Under the pieces are notes generated by a model, which was given only the letters and a program-made list of their open reading frames with translations, was not told the DNA's origin and searched no databases. This document shows, one piece after another, positions 1 through 7,997 of a stretch of DNA of 64,000 bases. Numbering within the stretch: the first letter of the stretch is position 1; every line of letters starts with the position of its first letter. Made by a program: the position numbers and the translations under genes. The DNA is from W2P13-069 sp051876105 (GTDB lineage Bacteria; Actinomycetota; Coriobacteriia; Coriobacteriales; QAMH01), in NCBI GenBank assembly GCA_051876105.1, contig JBJEHN010000065.1:1-64000 (forward strand). Direction: 5' to 3'.

Positions 1-208
1 CTCTGGCTTGAATCAGCTGAAATTGGGGCTTGACGGATCATAGGAGCGTCGGTTTATCTACGGGCAGGGTGGACAAAAGCAGGCGCTGTTAGACGACGGG
101 CCGCTGGCTTCGGCACCCGATCCTCTGTCATTTAGATTGAGTTTATGCGGCGTTCATAGAGTGGCGGCATGAGAAAAGGAAGCGTTCAACTCTATGAAGG
201 GACATGTT
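1..208 (+). promoter_or_regulatory. Upstream region with weak promoter candidate
   Basis: No gene is recognisable in the first 208 bases. A TTGACG at 30-35 lies 17 bp from TTTATC at 53-58, which is a plausible but weak -35/-10 pair for the operon that follows. The preceding gene is outside the window. Confidence 0.3.
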
Positions 209-844
209 GTGAGCGAGATCGAGAACGGCCGCACGACGGCGTGCAACGAATGTGGTGAAGGCGCCCCCTGTACAGGCGGCAGCACCAAGCGAACGGTAGT
301 GGTGGAGATCCCGGCGCCGCAGGGGCTGCTGGGGCTGGCGCCCATCATCTCGGCGCTGCTGCTGGCGGCGGCCTGGGGCGTGGTGAGCATCGGCTACCTC
401 TGCGTGCCGGGCTCGGTGGCTGGTGCTGTGTTAGCGATAGCCTGCGTGTTCATGAACCTGGGCGGCGGCATCGCCCAGCCAGCTCTCTGCCTGGGGATCG
501 CAGTCGCTTGCGCAGGCCTCTGCCTGCCGCTGTGGCAGGCCTGCCAGGCGGGGCGCCGCGCCCTCGTCCACATCAGCTGCCGCCGCGAGGGGCCGGTGCC
601 CACCCGCCCTCTGAGCGAGCGCATGCGCCGCATCCTCATCGTCTCGGCCATCGTCGCCTTTGTCGGGTGCTGCATCGCCGGTGCGGCAACGCTCGCCGGC
701 GGAGCCGAGCAGCTCGTACTCCCCGACTTCCTGCAGGCGCTATTCTCGCAAGAGGTCCCGAAGCCCGTGCTCCCCGACCAAACCATTCCCCAACCCGATG
801 TAACAGCTCCCGAGATCCCCATCGAGCCCACGCGCGCCGCTTAG
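209..844 (+). CDS. Hypothetical Cys-containing multi-pass membrane protein
   Basis: Family not recognised; about 211 aa. A short cytosolic-looking N-terminus carries a CNEC...C cluster. Three or four hydrophobic segments follow (roughly residues 40-62, 66-86, 90-112 and 140-160), and the protein ends in a Pro/Glu-rich tail (repeated PKPVLPDQ, PQPDVTAPE). I prefer the GTG at 209, because GAAGGGA lies 6 bp before it; the ATG at 194 is the alternative and adds 5 aa. The stop is 10 bp before a response-regulator gene that has its own GAGGAGG site, so the three genes probably form one operon. By position it could be the target or an accessory sensor of the two-component system, but that is inference. 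Confidence 0.6.
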   Translation: MSEIENGRTTACNECGEGAPCTGGSTKRTVVVEIPAPQGLLGLAPIISALLLAAAWGVVSIGYLCVPGSVAGAVLAIACVFMNLGGGIAQPALCLGIAVACAGLCLPLWQACQAGRRALVHISCRREGPVPTRPLSERMRRILIVSAIVAFVGCCIAGAATLAGGAEQLVLPDFLQALFSQEVPKPVLPDQTIPQPDVTAPEIPIEPTRAA

Positions 845-854
845 AGGAGGAGTC

Positions 855-1538
855 ATGTCCATCCCCAAGATCTTGGTTGCAGAAGACGACGCCCACACCC
901 GCACGCTCATGTGCGCCGTGCTCAGACAGGCAGGCTTTGAGGCGGAGGCGGCCTGCGACGGCGAGGAAGCGCTCGACATGCTCGACGGCGGGCGCTACGA
1001 CCTGCTGCTCACCGACATCATGATGCCGAGGCTCAGCGGCCTGGAGCTGGTGGAGCAGCTGCGCGACGCCGGCATCGAGATGCCCGTCCTCATGGTCACG
1101 GCCAAGGGCGAGCCCGTCGACCGCCGCAGGGGCTTCATCGTGGGCACGGACGACTACCTCGTCAAGCCCGTGGACGCCCAGGAGATGGTGCTGCGCGTAC
1201 GCGCCCTGCTGCGGCGCTCGCAGATCGCCTTCGAGCACAGGCTGCGCATCGGCGAGGTCGAGCTCAACTACGACGCCCTCACCGTGAGCCGCCCCGGCCT
1301 CTCCGTGACGCTGCCTCCCAAGGAGTTCTACCTGCTTTTCAAGCTGCTCGCCTACCCGGACCAGCTCTTCACGCGCACCCAGCTCATGGAGGAGGTCTGG
1401 GAGTCGCACTATGTAGACGACACCTCCACCGTCAACGTCCACATCAACCGCCTGCGCAAGCGCTTTGCAGACTGGCCCGAGTTCGAGATCGTCACCGTGC
1501 GCGGCATAGGCTACAAGGCGGTGCGGCATGACAGCTAG
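855..1538 (+). CDS. OmpR/PhoB-family response regulator
   Basis: 227 aa, the usual length for the family. The receiver domain (residues 5-117) has the acidic pair E10/D11, phospho-acceptor D54 in LLLTDIMMP, T82 and K104 in LVKP. The C-terminal winged helix (about 130-225) has the typical VNVHINRLRKRF and VRGIGYKA stretches. GAGGAGG precedes the ATG. The stop overlaps the start of the kinase gene by 11 bp, so translation is probably coupled. The protein should be phosphorylated by that kinase and bind DNA. Targets cannot be read from the sequence. Confidence 0.92.
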   Translation: MSIPKILVAEDDAHTRTLMCAVLRQAGFEAEAACDGEEALDMLDGGRYDLLLTDIMMPRLSGLELVEQLRDAGIEMPVLMVTAKGEPVDRRRGFIVGTDDYLVKPVDAQEMVLRVRALLRRSQIAFEHRLRIGEVELNYDALTVSRPGLSVTLPPKEFYLLFKLLAYPDQLFTRTQLMEEVWESHYVDDTSTVNVHINRLRKRFADWPEFEIVTVRGIGYKAVRHDS

Positions 1539-2628
1539 CGGTGGCACTGGGCCTGAAGAGCCCAGCCGCGACCTGCGGCTCCACAGCTACAGCCTGCTCG
1601 CCGTGTTGGGAGCAGGCATCTTCGTCGCCATCGCGATCATCCTCTTCGCGTTCACGGTGCTCGGCATGCTCACGGTGCGCAGCGGCATCGCCCCGCTCGA
1701 GTTCTGGCTCAACCCCATCGTCGTCACCGCGATCGTGCTGCTCGGCAGCGCCGCCCTCAGCGTGGGCGTCTTCGCGCTGGTGCGCATCATCGCCGTCAAG
1801 CCGATGCACGCCATGCTCGCCGCGCTCGCCGAGCTCAAGAACGGCAACTTCGACGTGCGCGTGAAGAACTCCCAGCCGCTCACGCTGAAGGAGATCGAGC
1901 TGTTCGAGGAGAGCTTCAACGCCACGGCTGAGAGCCTAGGCAAGACCGAGCTACTGCGCGCGGGCTTCGTGGACGACTTCTCCCACGAGTTCAACACCCC
2001 GATCAACTCCATCGCGGGCTTTGCAGAGCTGCTGCAGGGCGAGAGAGTGAGCGAGGAGGACCGCCGCGAGTACCTGGGGGTCATCGCATCCGAGTCGCGG
2101 CGGCTCTCGAACATGGCTCGCAGCGTGCTGCGCCTGCGGCAGGCGGAGTCGATGTCGAACCTGAACAGCGAGGAGCTCGGAGAGATCGCCGTTGCCGAGG
2201 AGCTGCGCCGCGCCGTGGTGCTGGCGGCGGACAAGTGGGAGGCCAAGGACCTGGCCTTCGAGCTCGAGCTCCAGGAGTGCAGCTGCGTGGGCAGCGCCCC
2301 GCTGCTCGAGCACGTGTGGGTCAACCTCGTCGACAACGCCTGCAAGTTCTCTCCCGACGGCGGCGCCGTGAAACTGCGCCTTGCCGAGGAGGGCGAGAGC
2401 CTGCGCCTTACCGTTGAGAACGACGGGCCGGTCATCTCGCCCGAGGCCCAGGAGCGCTTGTTCGACCGCTTCTTCCAAGCGGACAGCTCCCATGCCAGCG
2501 CGGGCTGCGGCCTGGGGCTGGCCATGGTCAAGCGCGTCTGCAGCCTGCACGGCGCGCAGATCGGCGTAGAGAGCACCGCTCAGGGCCACACCACCTTCAC
2601 CGTCCGCCTGCCCCGCACGCCGGGCTAG
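1528..2628 (+). CDS. Sensor histidine kinase
   Basis: 366 aa inner-membrane HisKA-type kinase. Two hydrophobic segments (about 22-50 and 62-90) flank a very short extracytoplasmic loop of about 12 residues, so it probably senses within the membrane or through a partner. A HAMP-like linker follows (91-140). The H-box is FSHEFNTPIN with H153; the N-box is NLVDNACKF (about 268-276); the G-boxes are NDGPVI and GLGLAMVK. It overlaps the response-regulator stop and is its evident partner. The short sensor loop makes the multi-pass protein encoded first in the operon a candidate for signal input (inference). Confidence 0.9.
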   Translation: MTASGGTGPEEPSRDLRLHSYSLLAVLGAGIFVAIAIILFAFTVLGMLTVRSGIAPLEFWLNPIVVTAIVLLGSAALSVGVFALVRIIAVKPMHAMLAALAELKNGNFDVRVKNSQPLTLKEIELFEESFNATAESLGKTELLRAGFVDDFSHEFNTPINSIAGFAELLQGERVSEEDRREYLGVIASESRRLSNMARSVLRLRQAESMSNLNSEELGEIAVAEELRRAVVLAADKWEAKDLAFELELQECSCVGSAPLLEHVWVNLVDNACKFSPDGGAVKLRLAEEGESLRLTVENDGPVISPEAQERLFDRFFQADSSHASAGCGLGLAMVKRVCSLHGAQIGVESTAQGHTTFTVRLPRTPG

Positions 2629-2765
2629 CGGCTGCACGCCGTGCTGCCAGGCGAAGCGCAGCAGCTCCATGGCGCGCACGGCGGCCTGGAAGGTGCCCGC
2701 GCCGCGGCGGCTGTCCGTGGCCTCTTCGAAGCCCTCCACGCGCGCCCACAGGCGCCGTGAACCAC
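2629..2765 (-). pseudogene. Possible gene remnant read on the minus strand
   Basis: Between the convergent kinase and topA genes, the minus strand reads through about 40 codons of protein-like sequence (about 2758 down to 2632; GTFQAAVRAMELLRF is part of it) without its own start and without a recognised family. Third positions are GC-rich as in neighbouring genes. It could be a decayed gene fragment or chance in GC-rich DNA. Confidence 0.25.
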
Positions 2766-2790
2766 AGGAGCCGCCTTGGGGGCGGCTCCT
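2766..2790 (-). terminator. Hairpin downstream of topA
   Basis: A 10-bp perfect stem (AGGAGCCGCC/GGCGGCTCCT) with a 5-nt loop lies 8 bases beyond the topA stop. There is no clear T-run on either side, so it is a terminator candidate for topA or for both convergent units. Confidence 0.5.
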
Positions 2791-2797
2791 GGGCGGG

Positions 2798-5353
2798 TTA
2801 GCTCTTCTTGCGGGCGGCGGGCCTCTTGGCGGGCGCCTTCTTGGCGGGGGCCTTCTTTGCTGCGGGCTTCTTGGCGGCACCGCGGCCCCTAGGCTTGGAC
2901 TCCTTCTGCTCCTTTGCAGGGCAGTTCATGTCAACGCAGATCTTCCACGGGCCGCGGCCGTTGTCGACCTCGACCAGCGGGGCACCGCAGGCCTCGCAGA
3001 CCTCGCCCGTTGCCTTGAGCGTGCCACGCTGCGGCAGCGGGTAGCTGTTCTCGCACTCCGGGTGGTTGGAGCAGCGGATGAAGCGCTTGAGCGTGCGCGG
3101 GTTCTTCTGCGCGATGAGGCGGCCCTCCCTGCCGGCGGCCTTGCACACCCGGCACTCGCCCACGTCGACGCTGGGCTCCTGGTTGCTCACGCACTCCGGG
3201 TCCAAGCAGTGGATGTAGCCCTTGGAGCGGAAGGGCGTGACCTTGATCTGCGCGCCGCCGCAGTGCGGGCAGGGCTCCTCGACCACGTCGTAGCGGCCCT
3301 GGGGCAGCGGGTAGGTGACGTCGCAGTCCGGCCAGGAGTTGCAGCCCACGAAGCTGCCGCGCGTCTTGGCGCTGGTCTTGACGCAGAGGTCGCCGCCGCA
3401 CTTGGGGCAGGTGCCCACGCGGCTGTCTGCCACGACCGCCTCCGTGATCGCGTCCGCCATCTCCGCAGCACGCGGGATGAGGTCCTCCATGACCTCTCCC
3501 AGCAGGCGGCGCGAGTGGTTGACGACGTTGTCGCGCTGGTCCTTGCCCTCGGCGATGCTGGTCATCTCCTGCTCGAGCTGGGCCGTCATGTCCGGCGTGG
3601 TGATGGCGGGGGCAAAGCGCTCCAAAGCGTCGATCACCGCAAAGCCGAGCATGGTGGGCTCGATCGGGTCGTTGACGATGTACTTGCGGTCGAAGAGCTT
3701 CTCGATCATGTCCGCGCGGGTGGCCTTGGTGCCCAAGCCGCGCTTCTCCATCTCCTGCACCAGCTTGCCGGAGCTGTAGCGGGCGGGCGGCTCGGTCTGC
3801 TTGGCTTCGAGCAGCGGCTCAGAGAACCCGAGTTCCTGCCCCACCTGCAGCGCAGGCATCTGCTCGTCCTTCTTGAGGCCGTAGCCGTACACCGCGCGAA
3901 AGCCCGGCACCACCAAGACGTCGCCCTTGGCGGAGAACTCCTCGCCCTCCACCAGCAGGCGCACCGTGGTGCCCTCGACCTGCGCCGGGTCCATGAGCGT
4001 TGCCATGAAGCGGCGAGCGATGAGGTTGTAGAGCTTCCACTGCTCGGCGGTGAGCTTGCCCGGGTCTCCCAGACCGGTGGGGTAGATGGGCGGGTGGTCC
4101 GTGGAGAACTGCTTGCCCCTGGTGGGGTGGTAGCCGCCGCTCTTGGCCTTGGCCATGATGTCTGCCGCATAGGGCGCGTAGGCCGGGTTGCCGCTGAGCA
4201 TCTTGAGCGTGGCCGTGTAGTCCAGGCCCTCCGGGTAGACCGTGTTGTCAACGCGCGGGTAGGTGATGAAGCCGCTCATGTAGAGGCTCTCTGCCACGCG
4301 CATGGTGCGGCTGGGGCGCATGCCGATGCCCGATGCCGCAGCCTGCAGGCTGGTGGTGTTGAAGGGCGCGGGCACGGGCACCTTGCGGCGCTTCTTCTCC
4401 ACAGAGGCAACGGTGCCGCTGGTAGCGTGCTCCACGCGCGCGAACGCAGCGCGAGCCTCTGCCTCTACCTTGAAGCGGCCCTTGACATGCGTTCCCTGGA
4501 AGGGCTCGCCGCCACCTTGCGGGGTGAAGCTGCCGCTGAGGACCCAGTAGTCCTCTGGCACGAAGGCCTGGCGCTCCTTCTCCTTGGCGACCACCAGGGC
4601 GAGCGTGGGCGTCTGCACGCGGCCGGCGCTGCGCACGTTGCCGATGCCGCTGTACTTGACGGCGGTGAGGTAGCGCGTGAGCACAGCACCCCAGATGAGG
4701 TCGATGTGCTGGCGGCTCTCGCCGGCATAGGCGAGGTCGAAGTCGAGCTCCACGAGCTTTTCCGCAGAGAAGGCCTCCTGGATCTCCTTCTTGATGAAGG
4801 CGCTGTAGCGGGCGCGCGTGATGGGGGCGCTGGGGTTCTCCGCGCGCACGATGCTCATGGCGTCCAGGCCGATGAGCTCTCCCTCTCGGTCGAAGTCCGT
4901 GGCGATGACGATGGCGTCCGCCTTCTTGGCCAGGTTGCGCAGGCTGCGGATGATGCCCTTCTCCTTGGGCGTCTTGATGAGCGGCGCGTAGGTGAGGTAG
5001 GGCAGGGCGGGGAGCTTCCAGCCCTTGAGGTCGACGCCTTCCTCCGTGAAGGGCTTGCGCTTCTTCTCCCACGGCGGGGTGGCCAGCGTGGAGGGCACCT
5101 GGGGCGCCTCGAGGACCTCGCCCTCGGCCGTGAGGGCCACCCAACCGCGCTTCTTGCCCCAGACCAGCTCGTCTGGGAACTCGACTTCGAGGATGTGGCC
5201 GCGCAGGCCGATGGTCACGCAGTCGTGCCCGTCGCGCGCAAAGCGGTAAACCGGCGTGTCATAGACCTTGTCTGCCTTGACGGTGCCTTGGGCGAGCAGC
5301 TTGGCGATGTTGTTGGCCGCATCGTTCTTCTCTGTGATGATCAGCTCGAGCAA
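2798..5353 (-). CDS. topA: DNA topoisomerase I (type IA)
   Basis: 851 aa; relaxes negative supercoils. Toprim motifs are E8 in ITEKND and DFDREGELIG (152-161). The catalytic tyrosine is Y365 in FITYPRVDNTVYPEG, and GRVQTPTLALV (244-254) is also present. This active-site wording resembles euryarchaeal TopA more than the YMRTDS form of E. coli TopA. Four Cys4-type zinc ribbons follow (about 649-677, 695-721, 734-767 and 786-811), then a Lys/Ala/Pro-rich basic tail (819-851) like those on actinobacterial TopA, which add DNA binding and processivity. The start is TTG at 5353; an AGAGG lies about 13 bp upstream, so the exact start is less certain. It is divergent from comF. Confidence 0.93.
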   Translation of the reverse strand: MLELIITEKNDAANNIAKLLAQGTVKADKVYDTPVYRFARDGHDCVTIGLRGHILEVEFPDELVWGKKRGWVALTAEGEVLEAPQVPSTLATPPWEKKRKPFTEEGVDLKGWKLPALPYLTYAPLIKTPKEKGIIRSLRNLAKKADAIVIATDFDREGELIGLDAMSIVRAENPSAPITRARYSAFIKKEIQEAFSAEKLVELDFDLAYAGESRQHIDLIWGAVLTRYLTAVKYSGIGNVRSAGRVQTPTLALVVAKEKERQAFVPEDYWVLSGSFTPQGGGEPFQGTHVKGRFKVEAEARAAFARVEHATSGTVASVEKKRRKVPVPAPFNTTSLQAAASGIGMRPSRTMRVAESLYMSGFITYPRVDNTVYPEGLDYTATLKMLSGNPAYAPYAADIMAKAKSGGYHPTRGKQFSTDHPPIYPTGLGDPGKLTAEQWKLYNLIARRFMATLMDPAQVEGTTVRLLVEGEEFSAKGDVLVVPGFRAVYGYGLKKDEQMPALQVGQELGFSEPLLEAKQTEPPARYSSGKLVQEMEKRGLGTKATRADMIEKLFDRKYIVNDPIEPTMLGFAVIDALERFAPAITTPDMTAQLEQEMTSIAEGKDQRDNVVNHSRRLLGEVMEDLIPRAAEMADAITEAVVADSRVGTCPKCGGDLCVKTSAKTRGSFVGCNSWPDCDVTYPLPQGRYDVVEEPCPHCGGAQIKVTPFRSKGYIHCLDPECVSNQEPSVDVGECRVCKAAGREGRLIAQKNPRTLKRFIRCSNHPECENSYPLPQRGTLKATGEVCEACGAPLVEVDNGRGPWKICVDMNCPAKEQKESKPRGRGAAKKPAAKKAPAKKAPAKRPAARKKS

Positions 5354-5457
5354 TTGAGGTCACTTTCCTCTGTTCCCAAACCCCTGAGGGGCATTTTGCA
5401 TCTATATACTAGGGCACGAGGCTCACACGAGGGAGCGGAGGGCGGAAGGACCCCTCC

Positions 5458-6207
5458 GTGCCGGATTTCCGCAAGATGATAGCAGCGGCATGCGACGCCG
5501 TTGCCGAGACTTTGTATCCAACCCGCTGCGCCGGCTGCGACCTGCCGGGCACCCTGCTGTGCGACGAATGCCTCCTCCACCTCCCGAGGATAGACCAATC
5601 CGGGGCCTGCCCGCGCTGTGGGGCGCCGTTCGGCGAGCAGCTGTGCACGGAATGCCACGCGCCCGGCTCCACCGACCACGCCGGCCGCCTGCTGCCGCCT
5701 GCCTTCGCGTTCGACGCGGCGCGCTGCGCCTGCAGCTACGAGGGCGGCGCCAAGCGCGTGGTGACCGCGTACAAGGACGCCGGCGAGCAGCGCCTGGCAT
5801 CCATCATGGTGCGCGAGATGCTCGCCGCCGCGGGCGGCTGGGCGGCCCAGGCAACGCTCGCCGTGCCCATCCCGCCCACCCCCGGCCACCTGCGCACGCG
5901 CGGTTGGGACCACGTTGAGCCCTTGGCCGCCGGCGTGGCGCAGGGCCTGGGGCTGCCGGTCGCGCGCCCCCTGCGCAGCGCCAAGGCGGTGGACCAGCGT
6001 CTGCTAGGCCGCAGCGAGCGCGCAGCCAACCGCAGCGGCACGCTCGCGCTCGACCCCGGCGCCAGCGCGGGGGCCCTGCGCGGTGCGACGGCCCTATTGG
6101 TCGACGACGTCCTCACCACCGGCGCCACCTGCAGCGCGGCAGCCGCCCTGCTCAAGGAGGCCGGCGTTGGCCGAGTCCTCGTCCTCTGCTTTGCACGCGT
6201 GTGGTAA
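5458..6207 (+). CDS. comF: ComF-family phosphoribosyltransferase-like protein
   Basis: 249 aa. The N-terminal zinc-ribbon part has CAGC, CDEC, CPRC and CTEC pairs (residues 24-66). The C-terminal PRTase fold carries the PRPP-binding loop ALLVDDVLTTGATC (about 211-224). The family is required for DNA uptake during competence in Bacillus and Haemophilus; its biochemical reaction is unsettled. The GTG start at 5458 has AAGGA about 8 bp upstream. The gene is divergent from topA and about 44 bp ahead of the tat genes. No other competence gene is in the window, so a role in transformation here is not shown. Confidence 0.88.
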   Translation: MPDFRKMIAAACDAVAETLYPTRCAGCDLPGTLLCDECLLHLPRIDQSGACPRCGAPFGEQLCTECHAPGSTDHAGRLLPPAFAFDAARCACSYEGGAKRVVTAYKDAGEQRLASIMVREMLAAAGGWAAQATLAVPIPPTPGHLRTRGWDHVEPLAAGVAQGLGLPVARPLRSAKAVDQRLLGRSERAANRSGTLALDPGASAGALRGATALLVDDVLTTGATCSAAAALLKEAGVGRVLVLCFARVW

Positions 6208-6251
6208 AGTATTGCGCTTGCAGGGAACCGAATATCAGACGAAGGATGCTA

Positions 6252-6845
6252 ATGCTAGGTATTGGCTCTACTGAGCTTGTGCTCATCTTGTTCTTCGGAT
6301 TCCTCATCTTCGGTCCGGAGAAGCTCCCCGAAATGGGGCGCACGGTGGGCCGCGCAATCAGACAATTCAGGACCGCGTCAGACGAGGCCAGCGCCAAGTT
6401 CAAGGAAGAGGTCTACGACCCCTTCCAGGAGGCGATCGACCCCTACAAGACCGAGCTCGAGAAGACCGTCGCCCCTATCCAGGAGGACATCAACGCCATC
6501 AATGACTCCTTCTCGGAGACCAAGCAGGCCTTCACGGACCCCCTGGGCACCAAGGCCCGCAAGAAGGAGGCGCAGGAGCGCAAGCAGGAGCTGCGCAACA
6601 CCCTGAGCTTTGGCAGCAAGAAGGAGGACGCCCCTGCCGGCGCCGCCGCTGCCAAGCAGGAGGCGCAAGACGCTATCAAGGCTGCCAGCCTCACCGCGGC
6701 AGACGCCAAGACCGGCGCCGGCATCGATGTCGACGACCCCTTCGCCGCCGCCCCCGCGGCCGCGGCCCCGGCTGCCGCACCCGCCTCCAAGGAGGCAGAC
6801 GAGCTCGCCGCCCTGTACGACTTCGACTCCAAGGACGGTGAGTAG
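6252..6845 (+). CDS. tatA: Twin-arginine translocase TatA/TatB-type subunit
   Basis: About 197 aa. One N-terminal membrane helix (LGIGSTELVLILFFGFLIF) leads into the FGPEKLPEMGRTVGRA hinge and amphipathic helix diagnostic of TatA/B. A charged coiled region (about 40-120) and an Ala/Pro-rich tail follow. The FGPEKLP wording and a Glu in the first helix are TatB-like, but it is the only A/B-type gene next to tatC, so it may serve both roles. I place the start at ATG 6252, 6 bp after GAAGG, which removes 17 residues from the longest reading frame. It works in the membrane with TatC to export folded proteins. The tatC start is 2 bp beyond the stop. Confidence 0.9.
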   Translation: MLGIGSTELVLILFFGFLIFGPEKLPEMGRTVGRAIRQFRTASDEASAKFKEEVYDPFQEAIDPYKTELEKTVAPIQEDINAINDSFSETKQAFTDPLGTKARKKEAQERKQELRNTLSFGSKKEDAPAGAAAAKQEAQDAIKAASLTAADAKTGAGIDVDDPFAAAPAAAAPAAAPASKEADELAALYDFDSKDGE

Positions 6846-6847
6846 GC

Positions 6848-7618
6848 ATGCCCATCGGACCCGCACGCATGCCGCTGCTCGACCACCTGGGAGAGCTGCG
6901 GCGCCGCCTCGTCATCATCGTCGTCTGCGTGCTCGTCGCGCTGGTGGTGCTCTACCTCATCTCGCCCCAGCTCGTCGAGTTCCTCAAGCAGCCCATCGCC
7001 ATGTACCTGCCCAACGACGGCATGCTCTACACCACCAGGGCCTTCGAGGGCTTCTCGGTCAAGGTCATGGTCTCGCTGTTCGCCGCCGTGGTGGTGTGCA
7101 GCCCCATCATCTTCTGGGAGATCCTGGCCTTCTTCCTGCCGGCCCTCAAACCCAACGAGCGCAAGTGGGTGCTGCCCACCTTCGGCGTGGCCGTGGTGCT
7201 CTTCGTGGTGGGCATGGTGTTCTGCTACAACTTCTGCCTGGGCGCTGCCTTCCAGTGGCTCACAGGCGAGAGCGACTCCATCGCAACTGTGCTGCCCGCG
7301 GCCAGCGACTACCTCAAGTTCCTGATGCTCTTCCTGATCGCCTTCGGCATCGCCTTCGAGCTGCCGCTGGTGATCTTCTACCTCATCCTCTTCGACATCG
7401 TCCCCTACCAGAAGCTCCGCAAGAACTGGCGCGTTGCCTACATCGCGCTGCTGGTGCTCTCCGCCGTGGTGACGCCGGACGCAAGCCCCATCACCATGTT
7501 CATCATGTTCGCCGCGCTGGTGGCCCTCTACGAGGTCTCGCTCTTCGCAGCCCGCGTCGCCTTGCAGCGCAAGATCAAGCGCGCGGCAGAGCGCGAGGCG
7601 GCAGAGGCAGCCGAGTAG
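6848..7618 (+). CDS. tatC: Sec-independent translocase protein TatC
   Basis: 256 aa, normal for the family, with six predicted membrane helices. The N-terminal MPLLDHLGELRRRL matches the conserved cytosolic signal-recognition segment, and the loop after the second helix contains the conserved FYLPALKPNERK-like region (FFLPALKPNERKW). It binds twin-arginine signal peptides and nucleates the pore with TatA. It sits 2 bp after tatA and 10 bp before hypA, so the four genes look co-transcribed. The window contains a likely client: the ABC-transporter binding protein at 36.5-37.3 kb has an RR signal. Confidence 0.95.
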   Translation: MPIGPARMPLLDHLGELRRRLVIIVVCVLVALVVLYLISPQLVEFLKQPIAMYLPNDGMLYTTRAFEGFSVKVMVSLFAAVVVCSPIIFWEILAFFLPALKPNERKWVLPTFGVAVVLFVVGMVFCYNFCLGAAFQWLTGESDSIATVLPAASDYLKFLMLFLIAFGIAFELPLVIFYLILFDIVPYQKLRKNWRVAYIALLVLSAVVTPDASPITMFIMFAALVALYEVSLFAARVALQRKIKRAAEREAAEAAE

Positions 7619-7628
7619 GAGGCAGCGC

Positions 7629-7988
7629 ATGCACGAGCTCAGCCTGATGCAGGGCATCCTGGACTCCATCGCCCCTGTGGCGCGTGATGCCGGGGCCACC
7701 CGCGTCACGCAGGTGCGCCTCACCGTGGGCGAGATGACCCAGGTGGTCGAGGAGGCCATGCGCTTTGCCTGGGAGGCCCTCACCGCCGACGAGCCCCTCT
7801 ACGAGGGCGGCGAGCTGGTGCTCGACTTCGTGGCGCCCAAATCGCGCTGCCTGGACTGCGGGGCGGAGTTCACGCACGACCGCTTCCACCTCCTGTGCCC
7901 GGAGTGCGGCAGCCGCCTCACCATGGTCATAGAGGGCAAGGAGCTGCACATCGCCTCGATCGAGGTGGACGTCCCAGACGAGGAATAG
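7629..7988 (+). CDS. hypA: Hydrogenase nickel-incorporation protein HypA
   Basis: 119 aa, full length. The N-terminal MHE motif, whose His2 binds nickel in the family, is intact. The zinc site is two CxxC pairs (CLDC at about 77-80 and CPEC at about 96-99). HypA hands nickel to the large subunit of NiFe hydrogenases, or to urease in some bacteria, together with HypB. AGGAGG precedes the start, and hypB follows after 9 bp. No hypCDEF or hydrogenase structural gene is in the window. Confidence 0.94.
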   Translation: MHELSLMQGILDSIAPVARDAGATRVTQVRLTVGEMTQVVEEAMRFAWEALTADEPLYEGGELVLDFVAPKSRCLDCGAEFTHDRFHLLCPECGSRLTMVIEGKELHIASIEVDVPDEE

Positions 7989-7997
7989 GAGCACCCC

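Noticed and set aside
194..208. ATG 194 as the start of the first gene
   Set aside because: Less well placed relative to a ribosome-binding site than GTG 209; kept as an alternative.
2669..5479. 936-codon open frame on the plus strand across topA
   Set aside because: Antisense shadow: topA on the other strand has all type IA motifs; the plus frame is Leu/Ala/His/Arg-rich GC artefact without a family.
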